A stretch of 64,000 nucleotides of DNA, taken from assembly GCA_034178815.1 (NCBI GenBank), contig JAXFQS010000084.1:8095-72094 (forward strand). The letters are read 5' to 3'. The notes beneath the pieces are model-generated. The model ran no database searches. It worked only from the letters and a program-made list of their open reading frames with translations, and was not told the origin of the DNA. The DNA comes from JAXFQS01 sp034178815 (GTDB taxonomy: Bacteria; Verrucomicrobiota; Kiritimatiellia; RFP12; DVOR01). Position numbers and translations under genes: made by a program. Positions 7,944-17,219 of this stretch are shown here, in pieces. Numbering within the stretch: position 1 is the first letter of the stretch; each line of letters begins with the position of its first letter.

Positions 7944-10481
7944 TTAGGCTTTAGCAGGCGGAGGATTCAGGCCATATTGGGCGGCCAACTGGTCGAAGTC
8001 GGCAATCTGCTCGCGATACTTGACCACCAGACGCTTGAGTACCTGCACCTGCTTAGGCGAGAGGTAGGCCTTCTGCGCGTACTGGCGAGAGAGGCTGGAG
8101 AAGAACGACTTGTCGTCATAAGTCATACGCCCTCGTTTGAACGGCTCGGCCCACTCTTTGACCGAGTCGAGGGCGCGAATAATATCTTGAAGCCCCGCTT
8201 GGGCAGGATCCTCCTTGGGCGGCTCATCTGGAACATCGAGCCCCAATTCGCGCAACCGGGCCGAACCATTATCCAACTTCCGAACACTACGAAGCAGCAT
8301 CCGGTCAAGAGCCCGCGCCTGGGCCGGTGAGAGCGCACGGCCGCCCGCGACCTGAGCCTTGATAGAGTCGACAAAGCGGCGCGTCTCGTCAGGCAACTGG
8401 AGTTCGGCCAGCAAAGCAAAGCGAGCCTCGGCTGCGCTCGTGTCGGGAGCATCGGAAGATTGGGGCTCCTCCGCCTGGTAGCCAAGACCGGCAAGCACGG
8501 ACTCCGCCGTCGGCAACTGCTCCCTGTACCTCTGCGCCAGCCGGATAAGCGACGCAAGTTGACGGTCGCTAATGCGATCAGGTGTCTCAGCGAACTGGCG
8601 GGAGATGGATTCGACGAACTTGTGGTCGTCCAGCGTGCGGCGACCGTATTTGACCGGCTCGTGCCACTCCTTGACCCCGGAGAGCAGTTCGAGCAACACC
8701 TGGACGCGCTTGGGGTCGGCAGCCGGATCTTGTGTGTGCGCCATCCAGTCGCTGAAGTCGGAATAGAACTTGGCCATCATTTCGGTCCAAGGCACGGTGC
8801 CGTGTTCGACATGGTCGAGTTTGGACTCCATATCGGCGGTGAAGTCGACATTGACGAGGTTGCCGAGTTTGGCGACCAGCAGGTCGTTGACCTGAAACCC
8901 GAAGTCTGTCGGGGCGATTTGACGCTTGTTCCGGGAGATGTACTTGCGGGCGTCGAGGGTCTCAATGATGGCGGCGTAGGTGGACGGACGACCGACTCCG
9001 TTGCTCTCAAGGGCTTTGATGAGTGAGGCTTCGCTGAAACGCTTCGGGGGCTTGGTCTCTTTCCGGGTTGTGAGCCATTCGAGAGGCTGGAGACGATCGC
9101 CCACAACCAGTTCGGGGAGCGTATCGGGTTCTTCGTCCTCGTCGTCATCGTCCTCGGCAATATCACTCTGGGGCTTGCGGGCCTTCTTGGGATCGGCCTT
9201 GAGGACACGCTGGAAGCCGGGGAAGAGCACCTCGGTGGCGGAAGCGCTGAAGAGGTAGGAATGCGCTTGCTCCGGAGGCGGAGTCGAAAGGATTTCAACG
9301 GTATGTTGCCTCAGTTTCTGGGGGGCCATTTGGCTGGCGACGAAACGCCGCCAAATCAGGTCGTAAAGCTTGAAGGCAGGTGGGTCGAGCAAAGGGCGAA
9401 CCTTTTCCGGCGTCAGGTTGACATCGGTGGGACGAATAGCCTCGTGCGCCTCCTGGGCATTGGTTCGGCTGGAGAAGAAGTTGGGCTTGGCCGGATAGTA
9501 GTCGGTGCCATAATGCTCCAAGATGAAGGTCTTAGCCGCCGTGCGCGCCTCCTGGGAGAGGTTGACGGAGTCCGTTCGCATATAGGTAATCAATCCGACC
9601 GGCGCTCCGTTGATTTCGACGCCTTCGTAAAGGTGCTGCGCCAGCGACATCGTGCGCGAGGGGGAAAAGCCGCAGAAGCTCGATGCCGCCTGCTGGAGGG
9701 TGGAGGTGATAAAGGGCGGCACGGCTCGGCGGAGAATGTCCTTGGTCTGCAAATCCTTGACGACCAGTGCGCGGCCTTCCAGTTGCGAAAGATGCGCCTG
9801 GGCGGCTGTTTCATCGGAAATCGTGACCTTGGCCTGTCCATCGATACGGGCCAGTCGCGCGGTGAAACTCTCATTGCCCTTGGCGACCTTCACGCCCATA
9901 ACCCAGTAGGCTTCAGGCTTGAACTGGAGGATTTCGCGTTCGCGCTCGCAGACGAGCCTCAGGGCAACGGACTGGACACGGCCGGCGGAGGCTCCCCGGC
10001 GCACCTTTCTCCAAAGCATAGGGCTGACTTGGTAGCCGACAATGCGGTCTAGCACGCGGCGAGCCTGCTGGGCATTGACGCGGTCGATATCGATTTCGCC
10101 AGGATGGGCGAAGGCATTGCGGACGGCGTGCTCGGTGATTTCGTTGTATTGAACGCGCTTGAACTCGGCCTTGGGGGCGGCCTTTTGAAGCACTTCGCGC
10201 AGATGCCAGGCTATGGCCTCCCCTTCGCGGTCAGGGTCGGGGGCAAGGTAAATAGTGGGGCATTCCTTGGCGGCCTTGCGCAGTTCCTCAACTAACTTCT
10301 TCTTGTTCTTGGCGATGACATATTCGGGTTTGAAGCCGTGCTCGATGTCCACGCCCAGCATCCGCTCTGGCAAATCGCGGATGTGCCCGACAGACGATTT
10401 GACGAGGTAGTCGGGGCCGAGAATCTTGCCGATGGTTTTGGCCTTGGCGGGAGATTCGACGATAACAAGTTGCTTAGCCAT
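7944..10481 (-). CDS. topA: DNA topoisomerase I with zinc-less repeat C-terminus
   Basis: Type IA topoisomerase that relaxes negative supercoils through a 5'-phosphotyrosine intermediate. The Toprim domain shows VESPAKAKTIGK and the metal-binding acidic set APDPDREGEAIAWHL. The active-site Tyr is in GLITYMRTDSVNLS (Tyr300 counted from MAKQL). I chose the start at 10481 because MAKQLVIVESPAKAK is the normal N-terminus; the longer open frame adds 29 unrelated residues. Instead of the usual CxxC zinc fingers, the last ~220 residues hold three related helical units without cysteines: TLDDHKFVESISRQF, DETRRFVDSIKAQV and TYDDKSFFSSLSRQY. An acidic linker, DDDDEDEE, interrupts the core. About 845 aa. 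Confidence 0.95.
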   Translation of the reverse strand: MAKQLVIVESPAKAKTIGKILGPDYLVKSSVGHIRDLPERMLGVDIEHGFKPEYVIAKNKKKLVEELRKAAKECPTIYLAPDPDREGEAIAWHLREVLQKAAPKAEFKRVQYNEITEHAVRNAFAHPGEIDIDRVNAQQARRVLDRIVGYQVSPMLWRKVRRGASAGRVQSVALRLVCEREREILQFKPEAYWVMGVKVAKGNESFTARLARIDGQAKVTISDETAAQAHLSQLEGRALVVKDLQTKDILRRAVPPFITSTLQQAASSFCGFSPSRTMSLAQHLYEGVEINGAPVGLITYMRTDSVNLSQEARTAAKTFILEHYGTDYYPAKPNFFSSRTNAQEAHEAIRPTDVNLTPEKVRPLLDPPAFKLYDLIWRRFVASQMAPQKLRQHTVEILSTPPPEQAHSYLFSASATEVLFPGFQRVLKADPKKARKPQSDIAEDDDDEDEEPDTLPELVVGDRLQPLEWLTTRKETKPPKRFSEASLIKALESNGVGRPSTYAAIIETLDARKYISRNKRQIAPTDFGFQVNDLLVAKLGNLVNVDFTADMESKLDHVEHGTVPWTEMMAKFYSDFSDWMAHTQDPAADPKRVQVLLELLSGVKEWHEPVKYGRRTLDDHKFVESISRQFAETPDRISDRQLASLIRLAQRYREQLPTAESVLAGLGYQAEEPQSSDAPDTSAAEARFALLAELQLPDETRRFVDSIKAQVAGGRALSPAQARALDRMLLRSVRKLDNGSARLRELGLDVPDEPPKEDPAQAGLQDIIRALDSVKEWAEPFKRGRMTYDDKSFFSSLSRQYAQKAYLSPKQVQVLKRLVVKYREQIADFDQLAAQYGLNPPPAKA

Positions 10482-10558
10482 AAGTCGTTCCGTGAGAAAA
10501 TGGGTTGTCCGACCGGGAAGGGAGGCATCGCACCGGCTCGGACGGATTACGAGCGGAA

Positions 10559-10587
10559 GTAATAGCATATTTTCCCGCCGAATGCAA
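10559..10587 (-). promoter_or_regulatory. Sigma-70-type promoter for topA
   Basis: On the minus strand, -35 TTGCAT (10582-10587) and -10 TATTAC (10559-10564) are separated by 17 bases. The predicted start is about 70 bases upstream of the topA ATG. Spacing is ideal; both hexamers are near consensus. Confidence 0.55.
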
Positions 10588-10708
10588 GCCCCATATATAA
10601 TGTGTCGGGGGCGTGTCCCCGCTTGGCGGCAGAATGTTTCCTTTTTTGCTTTCTTCGGCAGTTTGGCCCCGACAAAAGCGCGGTACGGACGGTGGGGCGC
10701 AAGAAATG

Positions 10709-10737
10709 TTGAACTTGGCTCTGCGTTGTGTTAGAAT
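10709..10737 (+). promoter_or_regulatory. Promoter directly abutting the esterase start codon
   Basis: -35 TTGAAC (10709-10714) and -10 TAGAAT (10732-10737) are 17 bases apart. The ATG at 10744 is only 7 bases past the -10, so transcription from here would begin at or next to the start codon. Confidence 0.55.
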
Positions 10738-10743
10738 GGAGGC

Positions 10744-12492
10744 ATGAAACGCGCACTTACCAAACTACACCTTTTCGTTTTTGCCTGCTTCCTCCTGTTG
10801 GTGGCACCAGTCGCCACGGGGGAGCGGATTCCCCTTTGGCCTGAGGGTAAAATCCCCTTCTTCCAGCCCCATCAAATCGCCGCAATGACGGATGAGGCCG
10901 ACAAGCCTGGCTTCAAGCCCGAGGAGCACCGCATGCCCTACTTGGAGTGGATGACACCGCCTGCGCCTGAAAAGAAGACCGATGCGTGCATGGTGCTCAT
11001 CTCCGGCGGCGGCTATTTCAACTGCTGCGATGTGGGGCTGGTGGCGGAGTGGAACCGCAGGCTGACGGCCGAGGGGATTCAATGCGTCAACCTCGTCTAC
11101 CGCACGCCGCGCCCCAAAGGGTTGCCCGTCTACGCTTCGGCGTGGGCGGATGGTCAGCGGGCGATTCGCCTGGTGCGCCGCGAGGCGGCGAAGCGCGGAT
11201 TCAATCCGGAGAAGATCGGCGTCATCTCCATGTCGGCGGGATCTCATCTGGCGACTTTGCTGGCAACCTCTTCCCAAACGCCCGCCTATGAAAAGGTCGA
11301 CGCGGTGGATGAGACGCCCTGCCACATCAACTGGGCCTGCCCGTTTGCGATTGGCTATGCGCTGACCGATGGGCAATATTGCCCCAATACGCGCCAAGGC
11401 GACGCCGTCGATGTGCGGCTGGGAAGCGAATTCAAATTCGACGCAAAGACCTGTCCAATGTGGCTATCCCACGGCGGGGTTGACGAGTATTCGCCGTTCG
11501 CCTCAACGCGGGTCTACCGCAAACTCCGGGAGTTAAAAGTCCCTGCCGAGTTGCATCTCTACCCCAACCGTCCGCACAGTGCCAACGGACTCGACCGGGC
11601 GATTGAGTTCATCCATCAGATGAACTTCACCGGACGACTCGGGCCGCAAGTAAAACTCTACGACCGCTACACGAACGACACGGCACGGGCGGACTATCAG
11701 AAGGAGGACATTTGGCCTGCCGGACGGATGCCGGATGTGCAGACAAACCAGTGCAAACCCTATCTGGAGTGGCACTTTCCGAAGATGCTCAAGACGCGTG
11801 CCATCCAAATCATCTACTCCGGCGGCGCCTACTGGGGCAACGGCCCGGACAGTTTCGAAGTCACCCCCATCCGCCGCTACCTCAACGAAAAGGGCATGAC
11901 GGTTGTCACCATCAAATATCGCGTGCCGCGTCCGGGCAAAGGGCTGGCAAAGCACACAACCGCTTGGCAGGATCTCCAGCGCGCCATCCGCATCGTCAAG
12001 CAGCGGGCGCCGCAGTACAGCCTCGACCCGAACCGCATCGGCATTATGGGCTCATCCGCCGGCGGTCACCTGACGCTGATGGGGGCGACCAGTTCCCGGC
12101 GGCGTTCCTACCTGCCGATTGACGAGTTGGACCGGATTGCGTGCAATGTGAACTGGGCGATTGCGGTCTATCCCGCCTATGTACTGACCGATGGCGTGGA
12201 CGGGGGCAACAAGTATCGCGGCAACCGCGACGAAGATCGGCTGGTTCGGGACTTTTCGTTCGACCTCGACACGCCGCCGATTTTCTTCATTCACGGCGAC
12301 TCGGATGTCTACTCGTCGATGGGCTCGGTCAAGTGCTGGGAGCAACTTGCCCGAATGGGCATTCAGGGGGAACTCCATACCCTCGCGCTGAGAGACCACT
12401 GCTTCCAGCGGGAGGCCTCGCCGGGAACGGGCAGCTACAGTTGGATGGAGCAGATTGAGGCGTTCTTGGTCAAGCAAGGCGCATTTAAGTAA
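10744..12492 (+). CDS. Secreted tandem alpha/beta-hydrolase (acetylxylan-esterase-like), two domains
   Basis: Predicted exported carbohydrate esterase or peptidase-like hydrolase of the COG0657/BD-FAE kind. An N-terminal signal peptide (about residues 1-26: MKRALTKLHLFVFACFLLL, cleavage near VATG) is followed by two homologous alpha/beta-hydrolase domains of about 270 residues each. Both start with a PEGK/PAGRMP-type strand. Both contain an oxyanion-loop GG (ISGGGYFN; YSGGAYWG) and a nucleophile elbow (ISMSAGSH; GSSAGGH). Candidate acid/His positions are HGGVDEYSP...HLYPNRPHS and HGDSDVYSS...ALRDHC. Both copies keep a nucleophile Ser, so both may be active. GGAGG lies 1 base before ATG 10744, too close for normal spacing. 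Confidence 0.82.
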   Translation: MKRALTKLHLFVFACFLLLVAPVATGERIPLWPEGKIPFFQPHQIAAMTDEADKPGFKPEEHRMPYLEWMTPPAPEKKTDACMVLISGGGYFNCCDVGLVAEWNRRLTAEGIQCVNLVYRTPRPKGLPVYASAWADGQRAIRLVRREAAKRGFNPEKIGVISMSAGSHLATLLATSSQTPAYEKVDAVDETPCHINWACPFAIGYALTDGQYCPNTRQGDAVDVRLGSEFKFDAKTCPMWLSHGGVDEYSPFASTRVYRKLRELKVPAELHLYPNRPHSANGLDRAIEFIHQMNFTGRLGPQVKLYDRYTNDTARADYQKEDIWPAGRMPDVQTNQCKPYLEWHFPKMLKTRAIQIIYSGGAYWGNGPDSFEVTPIRRYLNEKGMTVVTIKYRVPRPGKGLAKHTTAWQDLQRAIRIVKQRAPQYSLDPNRIGIMGSSAGGHLTLMGATSSRRRSYLPIDELDRIACNVNWAIAVYPAYVLTDGVDGGNKYRGNRDEDRLVRDFSFDLDTPPIFFIHGDSDVYSSMGSVKCWEQLARMGIQGELHTLALRDHCFQREASPGTGSYSWMEQIEAFLVKQGAFK

Positions 12493-12518
12493 ACCATACC
12501 CCTCCCCTCGATTCAGGC

Positions 12519-12567
12519 AGCCGCGCCGGACACCGTCGGAAAACGGGTTCGGCGCGCGCTTTTTTCT
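12519..12567 (+). terminator. Terminator of the tandem esterase gene
   Basis: A GC-rich imperfect hairpin (5' arm around 12519-12533, 3' arm around 12544-12560) is followed by TTTTTT (12560-12565). It lies about 30 bases after the esterase stop and on the correct strand. Confidence 0.75.
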
Positions 12568-12600
12568 CCGCAGGCGGCGGATAGGCAGGGATGGGGGGCA

Positions 12601-12660
12601 AAGGTGCCTACCCGAAGCGTGCGAAGGTTGCTCTCATCCGAGGCCAAAGGTTGATACCCG
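12601..12660. repeat. Intergenic decamer-word cluster
   Basis: Contains GGTGCCTACC (12603-12612) and GGTTGATACCC (12649-12659), with a GAAGGTTGC variant between them. It sits in the esterase-parE gap of about 285 bases. Apart from these words and the terminator, I see only the upstream region of the next gene. Confidence 0.5.
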
Positions 12661-12777
12661 CCGCGCCCCGAGGGAGCCACCAGACGATGGCTGCGGAAAG
12701 TTGCCCCAAGAGGCAACCGCGGCTTGCGCATCTGGGTCAAAGATGGTAGAGTATCGCACGCAATCCGGGAGTCCCCC

Positions 12778-14643
12778 ATGGCGAAAAAGACCAATTACGA
12801 CGAAGACAAAATAAAAACCCTCACTTCATTCGAGCACATACGCCTGCGCGCAGGAATGTACATCGGCCGCAAGAGCGATGGCTCGCAATACGAAGACGGC
12901 ATCTACATTCTGCTTAAAGAGGTCATCGACAACGCCATCGACGAGCATATCATGGGTGCCGGGAACAAGGTCGATGTCACCGTCAACTACGACAGCGGCG
13001 AAGTCGCCGTGCGCGACTACGGGCGAGGAATCCCCTTGGGCAAAGTCGTCGAGTGCGTCTCTCAGATCAACACCGGAGGAAAGTACAACACCGACGCCTT
13101 CCAATTCTCCACCGGCCTCAACGGCGTCGGAACAAAGGCCGTCAACGCCCTCTCCAAAGCCTTCCTCGTCCGCTCCGTCCGCGAAGGCGAATATGTCGAA
13201 GCATCCTTCTCCAAAGGCGAACTGCTCAAAAAAAGTTCCGGCAAAGTCCGCGAGCCGAACGGGACCTTCGTCCAATTCACCCCAGACGAAGAGATGTTCC
13301 CCAAATACCGCTTCCTCGAAGAGCATGTCATCCGCCGCATGCGCATGTATGCCTACTTGAACGCCGGGCTCACCATCCGGCTCAACGGCAAAGAGATTCT
13401 CAGCCGCAACGGTCTGGTCGACCTCATCAACGACGAATCCCAGCACGACCAACTCTACGCCCCCATCCGCTTCCGAAGCAAGACCCTCGAACTCGCCTTC
13501 ACCCACACCAACCGCTACAGCGAAAACTACTACTCCTTCGTCAACGGACAGTACACCAACGACGGCGGCACCCACCTCTCCGCATTCAAGGAAGGCATCC
13601 TCAAAGCCGTCAACGAATTCAGCAAAAACAAGAAATATGACGGCGACGATGTTCGCGAAGGAATCGTCGGCGCCATCGCCATCCGCCTGAAAGATCCCGT
13701 ATTCGAGTCCCAGACCAAAAACAAACTCGGCAACACCGAAATCCGTGCCGACCTCGTCGCCGAAGTCAAGAAAGTCGTCGAGGCCGAATTGCACCGTGAC
13801 GCCGCCACCGCCGAAAAGCTTGTCGAGAAGATCGAGGCGACAGCCCGTCTCCGCAAAGAAATCAGCAGCGTAAAGAAGACCGCGCGCGAGCGCGCCAGGG
13901 CCAGTTCCGTAAACATTGACGGGCTTGCCGACTGCAAGTACCACCGGAACGCGCGCAAGGCCAGCGATGCCAAGAAGGGCGAAGAGTCCTCCATTTTCAT
14001 CACCGAAGGGCTCTCGGCGTCGGGCACGATCTCGAAGGCGAGGAACGCAGATGTGCAGGCGGTTTTCTCGCTTCGGGGCAAGCCGTTGAATGTCTGGAAC
14101 CTGGAGCGGCCGTGCCTAGTGGAGAACAAGGAGTTCTTCAACCTGCTCAAGGCGCTCGGGCTAGTCGACGCAAACGGAATTCCCTTACCGACGATTGACG
14201 ATCTGCGCTATCAAAAGGTGATTCTCGCGACGGATGCGGATGTGGACGGTTTGCACATCCGGAACCTGATGATTACCTTCTTCATCCGCTTTTTCGACAA
14301 AGTGGTCAAGGACGGTCATCTCTTTGTGCTGGAGACGCCCCTATTCCGCGTCCGGAACAAGAAGAACGAGAGCGAGAACTACTTCTGCTACTCCGAACAG
14401 GAGCGAGAGAAGGCACTCGCCAAGTGCGGCAAGAACGCGGAAATCACCCGATTCAAAGGGCTTGGGGAGATTTCGTCGGAGGAGTTCAAGGGCTTCATTG
14501 GGAAGAACATTCGTCTGCGCCCCGTGGATATGATGTCGGACACGAATATCTACGACACCATCCGTTTCTATATGGGCAACAACACCGCCGACCGCTACAA
14601 TTATATTATGGACAATTTGATTGTAGACGCCTCGGAGGTCTAA
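12778..14643 (+). CDS. parE: Type IIA topoisomerase B subunit (ParE/GyrB-like)
   Basis: ATPase subunit of a type IIA topoisomerase. The GHKL ATP-binding motifs are LKEVIDNAIDE, RDYGRGIPLG and TGLNGVGTKAVNALS. The transducer ends in the switch-Lys region SQTKNKLGN. The Toprim domain follows: SIFITEGLSASGT, then the acidic DADVDGLHI. At 621 aa it is close to the short ParE length; no GyrB insertion is seen. ATG 12778 gives MAKKTNYDEDKIKTLTSFEHIR, a normal N-terminus, so the longer open frame from 12724 is not used. The A subunit (parC/gyrA) is not adjacent. ParE is preferred over GyrB on length and N-terminal sequence, but the paralogue assignment is not certain. Confidence 0.88.
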   Translation: MAKKTNYDEDKIKTLTSFEHIRLRAGMYIGRKSDGSQYEDGIYILLKEVIDNAIDEHIMGAGNKVDVTVNYDSGEVAVRDYGRGIPLGKVVECVSQINTGGKYNTDAFQFSTGLNGVGTKAVNALSKAFLVRSVREGEYVEASFSKGELLKKSSGKVREPNGTFVQFTPDEEMFPKYRFLEEHVIRRMRMYAYLNAGLTIRLNGKEILSRNGLVDLINDESQHDQLYAPIRFRSKTLELAFTHTNRYSENYYSFVNGQYTNDGGTHLSAFKEGILKAVNEFSKNKKYDGDDVREGIVGAIAIRLKDPVFESQTKNKLGNTEIRADLVAEVKKVVEAELHRDAATAEKLVEKIEATARLRKEISSVKKTARERARASSVNIDGLADCKYHRNARKASDAKKGEESSIFITEGLSASGTISKARNADVQAVFSLRGKPLNVWNLERPCLVENKEFFNLLKALGLVDANGIPLPTIDDLRYQKVILATDADVDGLHIRNLMITFFIRFFDKVVKDGHLFVLETPLFRVRNKKNESENYFCYSEQEREKALAKCGKNAEITRFKGLGEISSEEFKGFIGKNIRLRPVDMMSDTNIYDTIRFYMGNNTADRYNYIMDNLIVDASEV

Positions 14644-14650
14644 ACTCCGT

Positions 14651-15274
14651 TCACCCGCCGAAAGCCTGCTCCAGCGCGGCAAGCGTCAAACCGCCGGCGT
14701 TCTTTCCTAGCAACCTCTCGACATACTTCCCGAGTATGTCCGACTCCAGGTTCAACCTATCTCCGGCCCCCAAAGATGCCAATGTCGTGGCGCGCAAGGT
14801 TTCCGGGATCAGGTTCACCTCGAACCAGTCGTCGCCCAACCCGCTGACCGTCAAACTCACCCCGTCCAACGCCGCCGATCCCTTCAAGACCGTCCGCCTT
14901 GCAAACGCCCGGCTGCAACCAATCCGCAACACGCGGTCGCACCCGCGCGGCGTGACGGCGAGCACCGTTCCGATCTCGTCAATGTGTCCGGTCACCAAGT
15001 GCCCACCCAGCCGTTCCCCAAAAGCAAGCGCCCTTTCAAGGTTGACCGGGCCAACCGCGAGAGCCGTTTTCGAGAGGGTTTCCTCCAAGACATCGGCAGC
15101 AAACCAGTCGTTTCCGTGGCTCGTCACGGTCAGGCAGGTGCCCATCACCGCGACGCTTTCCCCATCGGCCAGCGGATCCGGCCAAGGCTTGAATCCAATC
15201 GTCAGGCGCCTACCCGTGCCCCTCGGGGCAAGCGTCCGGATAACGCCGATTTGCTGAACCAATCCGGTGAACAT
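14651..15274 (-). CDS. ribE: Riboflavin synthase alpha chain
   Basis: Converts two 6,7-dimethyl-8-ribityllumazines to riboflavin plus the pyrimidinedione. Two internal lumazine-binding repeats are visible: MFTGLVQQIG...GESVAVMGTCLTV (1-90) and HLVTGHIDEIG...GSAALDGVSLTVS (95-190). The length of 207 aa is normal. It starts 3 bases after the stop of the upstream TPR membrane protein gene, so the two are probably co-transcribed. Its stop is 7 bases from the convergent parE stop. Other rib genes and an FMN riboswitch are not seen nearby. Confidence 0.95.
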   Translation of the reverse strand: MFTGLVQQIGVIRTLAPRGTGRRLTIGFKPWPDPLADGESVAVMGTCLTVTSHGNDWFAADVLEETLSKTALAVGPVNLERALAFGERLGGHLVTGHIDEIGTVLAVTPRGCDRVLRIGCSRAFARRTVLKGSAALDGVSLTVSGLGDDWFEVNLIPETLRATTLASLGAGDRLNLESDILGKYVERLLGKNAGGLTLAALEQAFGG

Positions 15275-15277
15275 AGG

Positions 15278-17212
15278 TTACAGTCCTTGTTTCAAACGCT
15301 GCTTGATTTTGACCCCTTCGACGGCTTGCCCGCAGAGGATGCAAATGTCGGCATAAACCCGCGAGAGTTCGTCAGACTTCCACCCGTTCCTGTCACAGAC
15401 CCCGCGGGCGAGGCGGATGGCTTCCTGGGGCATTCGCCCCTCCCAGTCGGCCGCCAAGATACGCGCCTGGGCCAGTTCGGATTGGTCGCGGAGTCCCTCG
15501 ACGGAGGGGAATCTTTCAGGCAGTTTCCGCCACAGGTCGAGGGCTAGTCGATAGGCCTGGGCATCCTCGGCGGCATAGGCGGCGGCGAGGTGGTATTCAA
15601 GGCAGGAAGGGGCTTTCGAGGCGGCCGTGCGGAAGTGTTCGAGGGCGGCAGGGAAGTCGGTCTTTGCTCGCAAGGAGAAGGCGTAGTTGAAGTGGGCGGC
15701 GGCGGTGTCGTGCCCCATATCGAGAATCGCGGCGCGGGCCTTGGCAGCGCCGGGAATGTCGCCCAGTTTCTGCCGTCGCTGAGCCTCCAGTTCGAGGCGG
15801 TCGACGAGTTCGAGAATGAGCGGATCCTGGGGATTTGCCTGTCTGGGGAAGGTTTTGCCGTCGCCCAGACGGGTGGCGATGGCGAGTTGGCGTCCTTTGC
15901 CAGATGCGGCGAGGGCACGCGTCAGGAGGGAGTTGTAGACCTGCTCGTTCAGTCCCGCGCCGGGTTGGAGCCAGTCGAGGCGATTGGTGGCAATCTCCGG
16001 GAGAGATTGGAGGATACGGGCGCCCTGCTCTCGTGCGAACAAGAGGCGTATGGTGCTGGCAACCTTTTGGTTGCGGTGGTGGGTTACATAGGCATCGAGT
16101 CCCGAGGTTCCGGCGACATAGGCGGCGAAGAGGTTGGGCAGGGAGGTCAAGCCGGCCGCGGCAAGGGCTCGCATCAAGGCGGGCTCGGCATAGCGCAGAA
16201 GCATATTGCCTAGGGGAAGGTCGAACGGGGCGTTGGAAAGAAGCAGGAGGTAGTCGTTGATGCTGGTCTGCCAAAGTTGGGCGTGAGCGTAGCGCTTGCG
16301 CCAGAAGGCGAGTTCTTGAGCGAGGGCGGGTGGGTCGAGCGGTCGGACATCGAGTATAATCGCGAGGAGGCCGTCGGGGGCGAGATTTCGTGGCGTTGGA
16401 TGGCGCGATGTGGGCCATTTCCAGGCGGGAGGCTGGCGGTAGAGGATGATATCGTAGCCGTTGGTGCGCGGCTGGGACGCGAGCAGGGAATGGAATAGAC
16501 TTCGGTGGATTTCTGGACAATCGCCCATCACGATTCCACTTTGGGCGCGGGGGCGGACGAGCAGAGGCAGGGCGGTCTGGAGGGTGGTTGCGGCAAGGAA
16601 TCGTTGTTCCATCGCCAACGGGCGGCCATCGGGCGCGAAGCTGATGCGCCCATAGCCTTCAACGGGGCTGGCGGTCGGCTTGGCGGCGTAGCCGGAGTCG
16701 CGATTCGCCAGCAACCCAAATGCGCCAGCCGCGCCGGATAGATCTAGGCTCCGAACGGTGAACAAGGTGGCCAGTCCGGTCAGCAGCAGAAGGGTTGCCC
16801 TCCAGAGGCGCCATTGGCTGATGCCGCGGGCAAGAGCATACCAGACTGCCCCCCACAATCCAATTGTCAGAAAGAAGGTTCGCACCAATGCTTGGGCGTA
16901 AAGCAAGGAGGAACGCTCTGGAGCGACTACGAGTTGAGCCCAGCCGTGCTGTAGCCACTTGAGAAGGAACGGCTGCGCCGCCCAGGCGGCAATCAGACAC
17001 ACCGCCCCCGCCCAACTGCGGAAAGGTTTGAAACGGGCGATGCCCCACCCCAGAAGCAAGGTTAGCCCCACGCCCAAAAGGACTACGCGCCAACTCCAGA
17101 GGGTGCTTCCGCCAAAGGCAATCAAGGCGGATATTTCCAGCACGGCAAGCAATACGCCTTCAAGGAGAAATAGCGCGGCAAGGAAGGATTGGAGGCGGGG
17201 CTTGGGCATCAA
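15278..17212 (-). CDS. Membrane protein with degenerate SpeE-like domain and TPR-like tail
   Basis: 644 aa. The first 170 residues hold five or so hydrophobic segments. The middle (about 195-330) resembles a spermidine-synthase fold: a glycine strand IVMGDCPEIH, NGYDIILYRQPP at the position of the catalytic-Asp strand, and APDGLLAIILDVRPL like the post-domain LxPGG strand. The glycine-rich SAM loop is not intact, so methyl or aminopropyl transfer is doubtful. The C-terminal third has TPR-like helices (AHFNYAFSLRAKTDFPAALEHFR). It sits directly upstream of ribE and 8 bases downstream of the exchanger gene. A clearer SpeE-like relative occurs at 52587-54686. Function unknown; fold assignment tentative. 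Confidence 0.6.
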   Translation of the reverse strand: MMPKPRLQSFLAALFLLEGVLLAVLEISALIAFGGSTLWSWRVVLLGVGLTLLLGWGIARFKPFRSWAGAVCLIAAWAAQPFLLKWLQHGWAQLVVAPERSSLLYAQALVRTFFLTIGLWGAVWYALARGISQWRLWRATLLLLTGLATLFTVRSLDLSGAAGAFGLLANRDSGYAAKPTASPVEGYGRISFAPDGRPLAMEQRFLAATTLQTALPLLVRPRAQSGIVMGDCPEIHRSLFHSLLASQPRTNGYDIILYRQPPAWKWPTSRHPTPRNLAPDGLLAIILDVRPLDPPALAQELAFWRKRYAHAQLWQTSINDYLLLLSNAPFDLPLGNMLLRYAEPALMRALAAAGLTSLPNLFAAYVAGTSGLDAYVTHHRNQKVASTIRLLFAREQGARILQSLPEIATNRLDWLQPGAGLNEQVYNSLLTRALAASGKGRQLAIATRLGDGKTFPRQANPQDPLILELVDRLELEAQRRQKLGDIPGAAKARAAILDMGHDTAAAHFNYAFSLRAKTDFPAALEHFRTAASKAPSCLEYHLAAAYAAEDAQAYRLALDLWRKLPERFPSVEGLRDQSELAQARILAADWEGRMPQEAIRLARGVCDRNGWKSDELSRVYADICILCGQAVEGVKIKQRLKQGL

Positions 17213-17219
17213 TCGGCTC

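Noticed and set aside
12826..13944. 372-residue open frame antisense to parE
   Set aside because: Mirror of a GC-rich coding strand; composition is Val/Gly/Asp-rich with no motif, and parE is certain.
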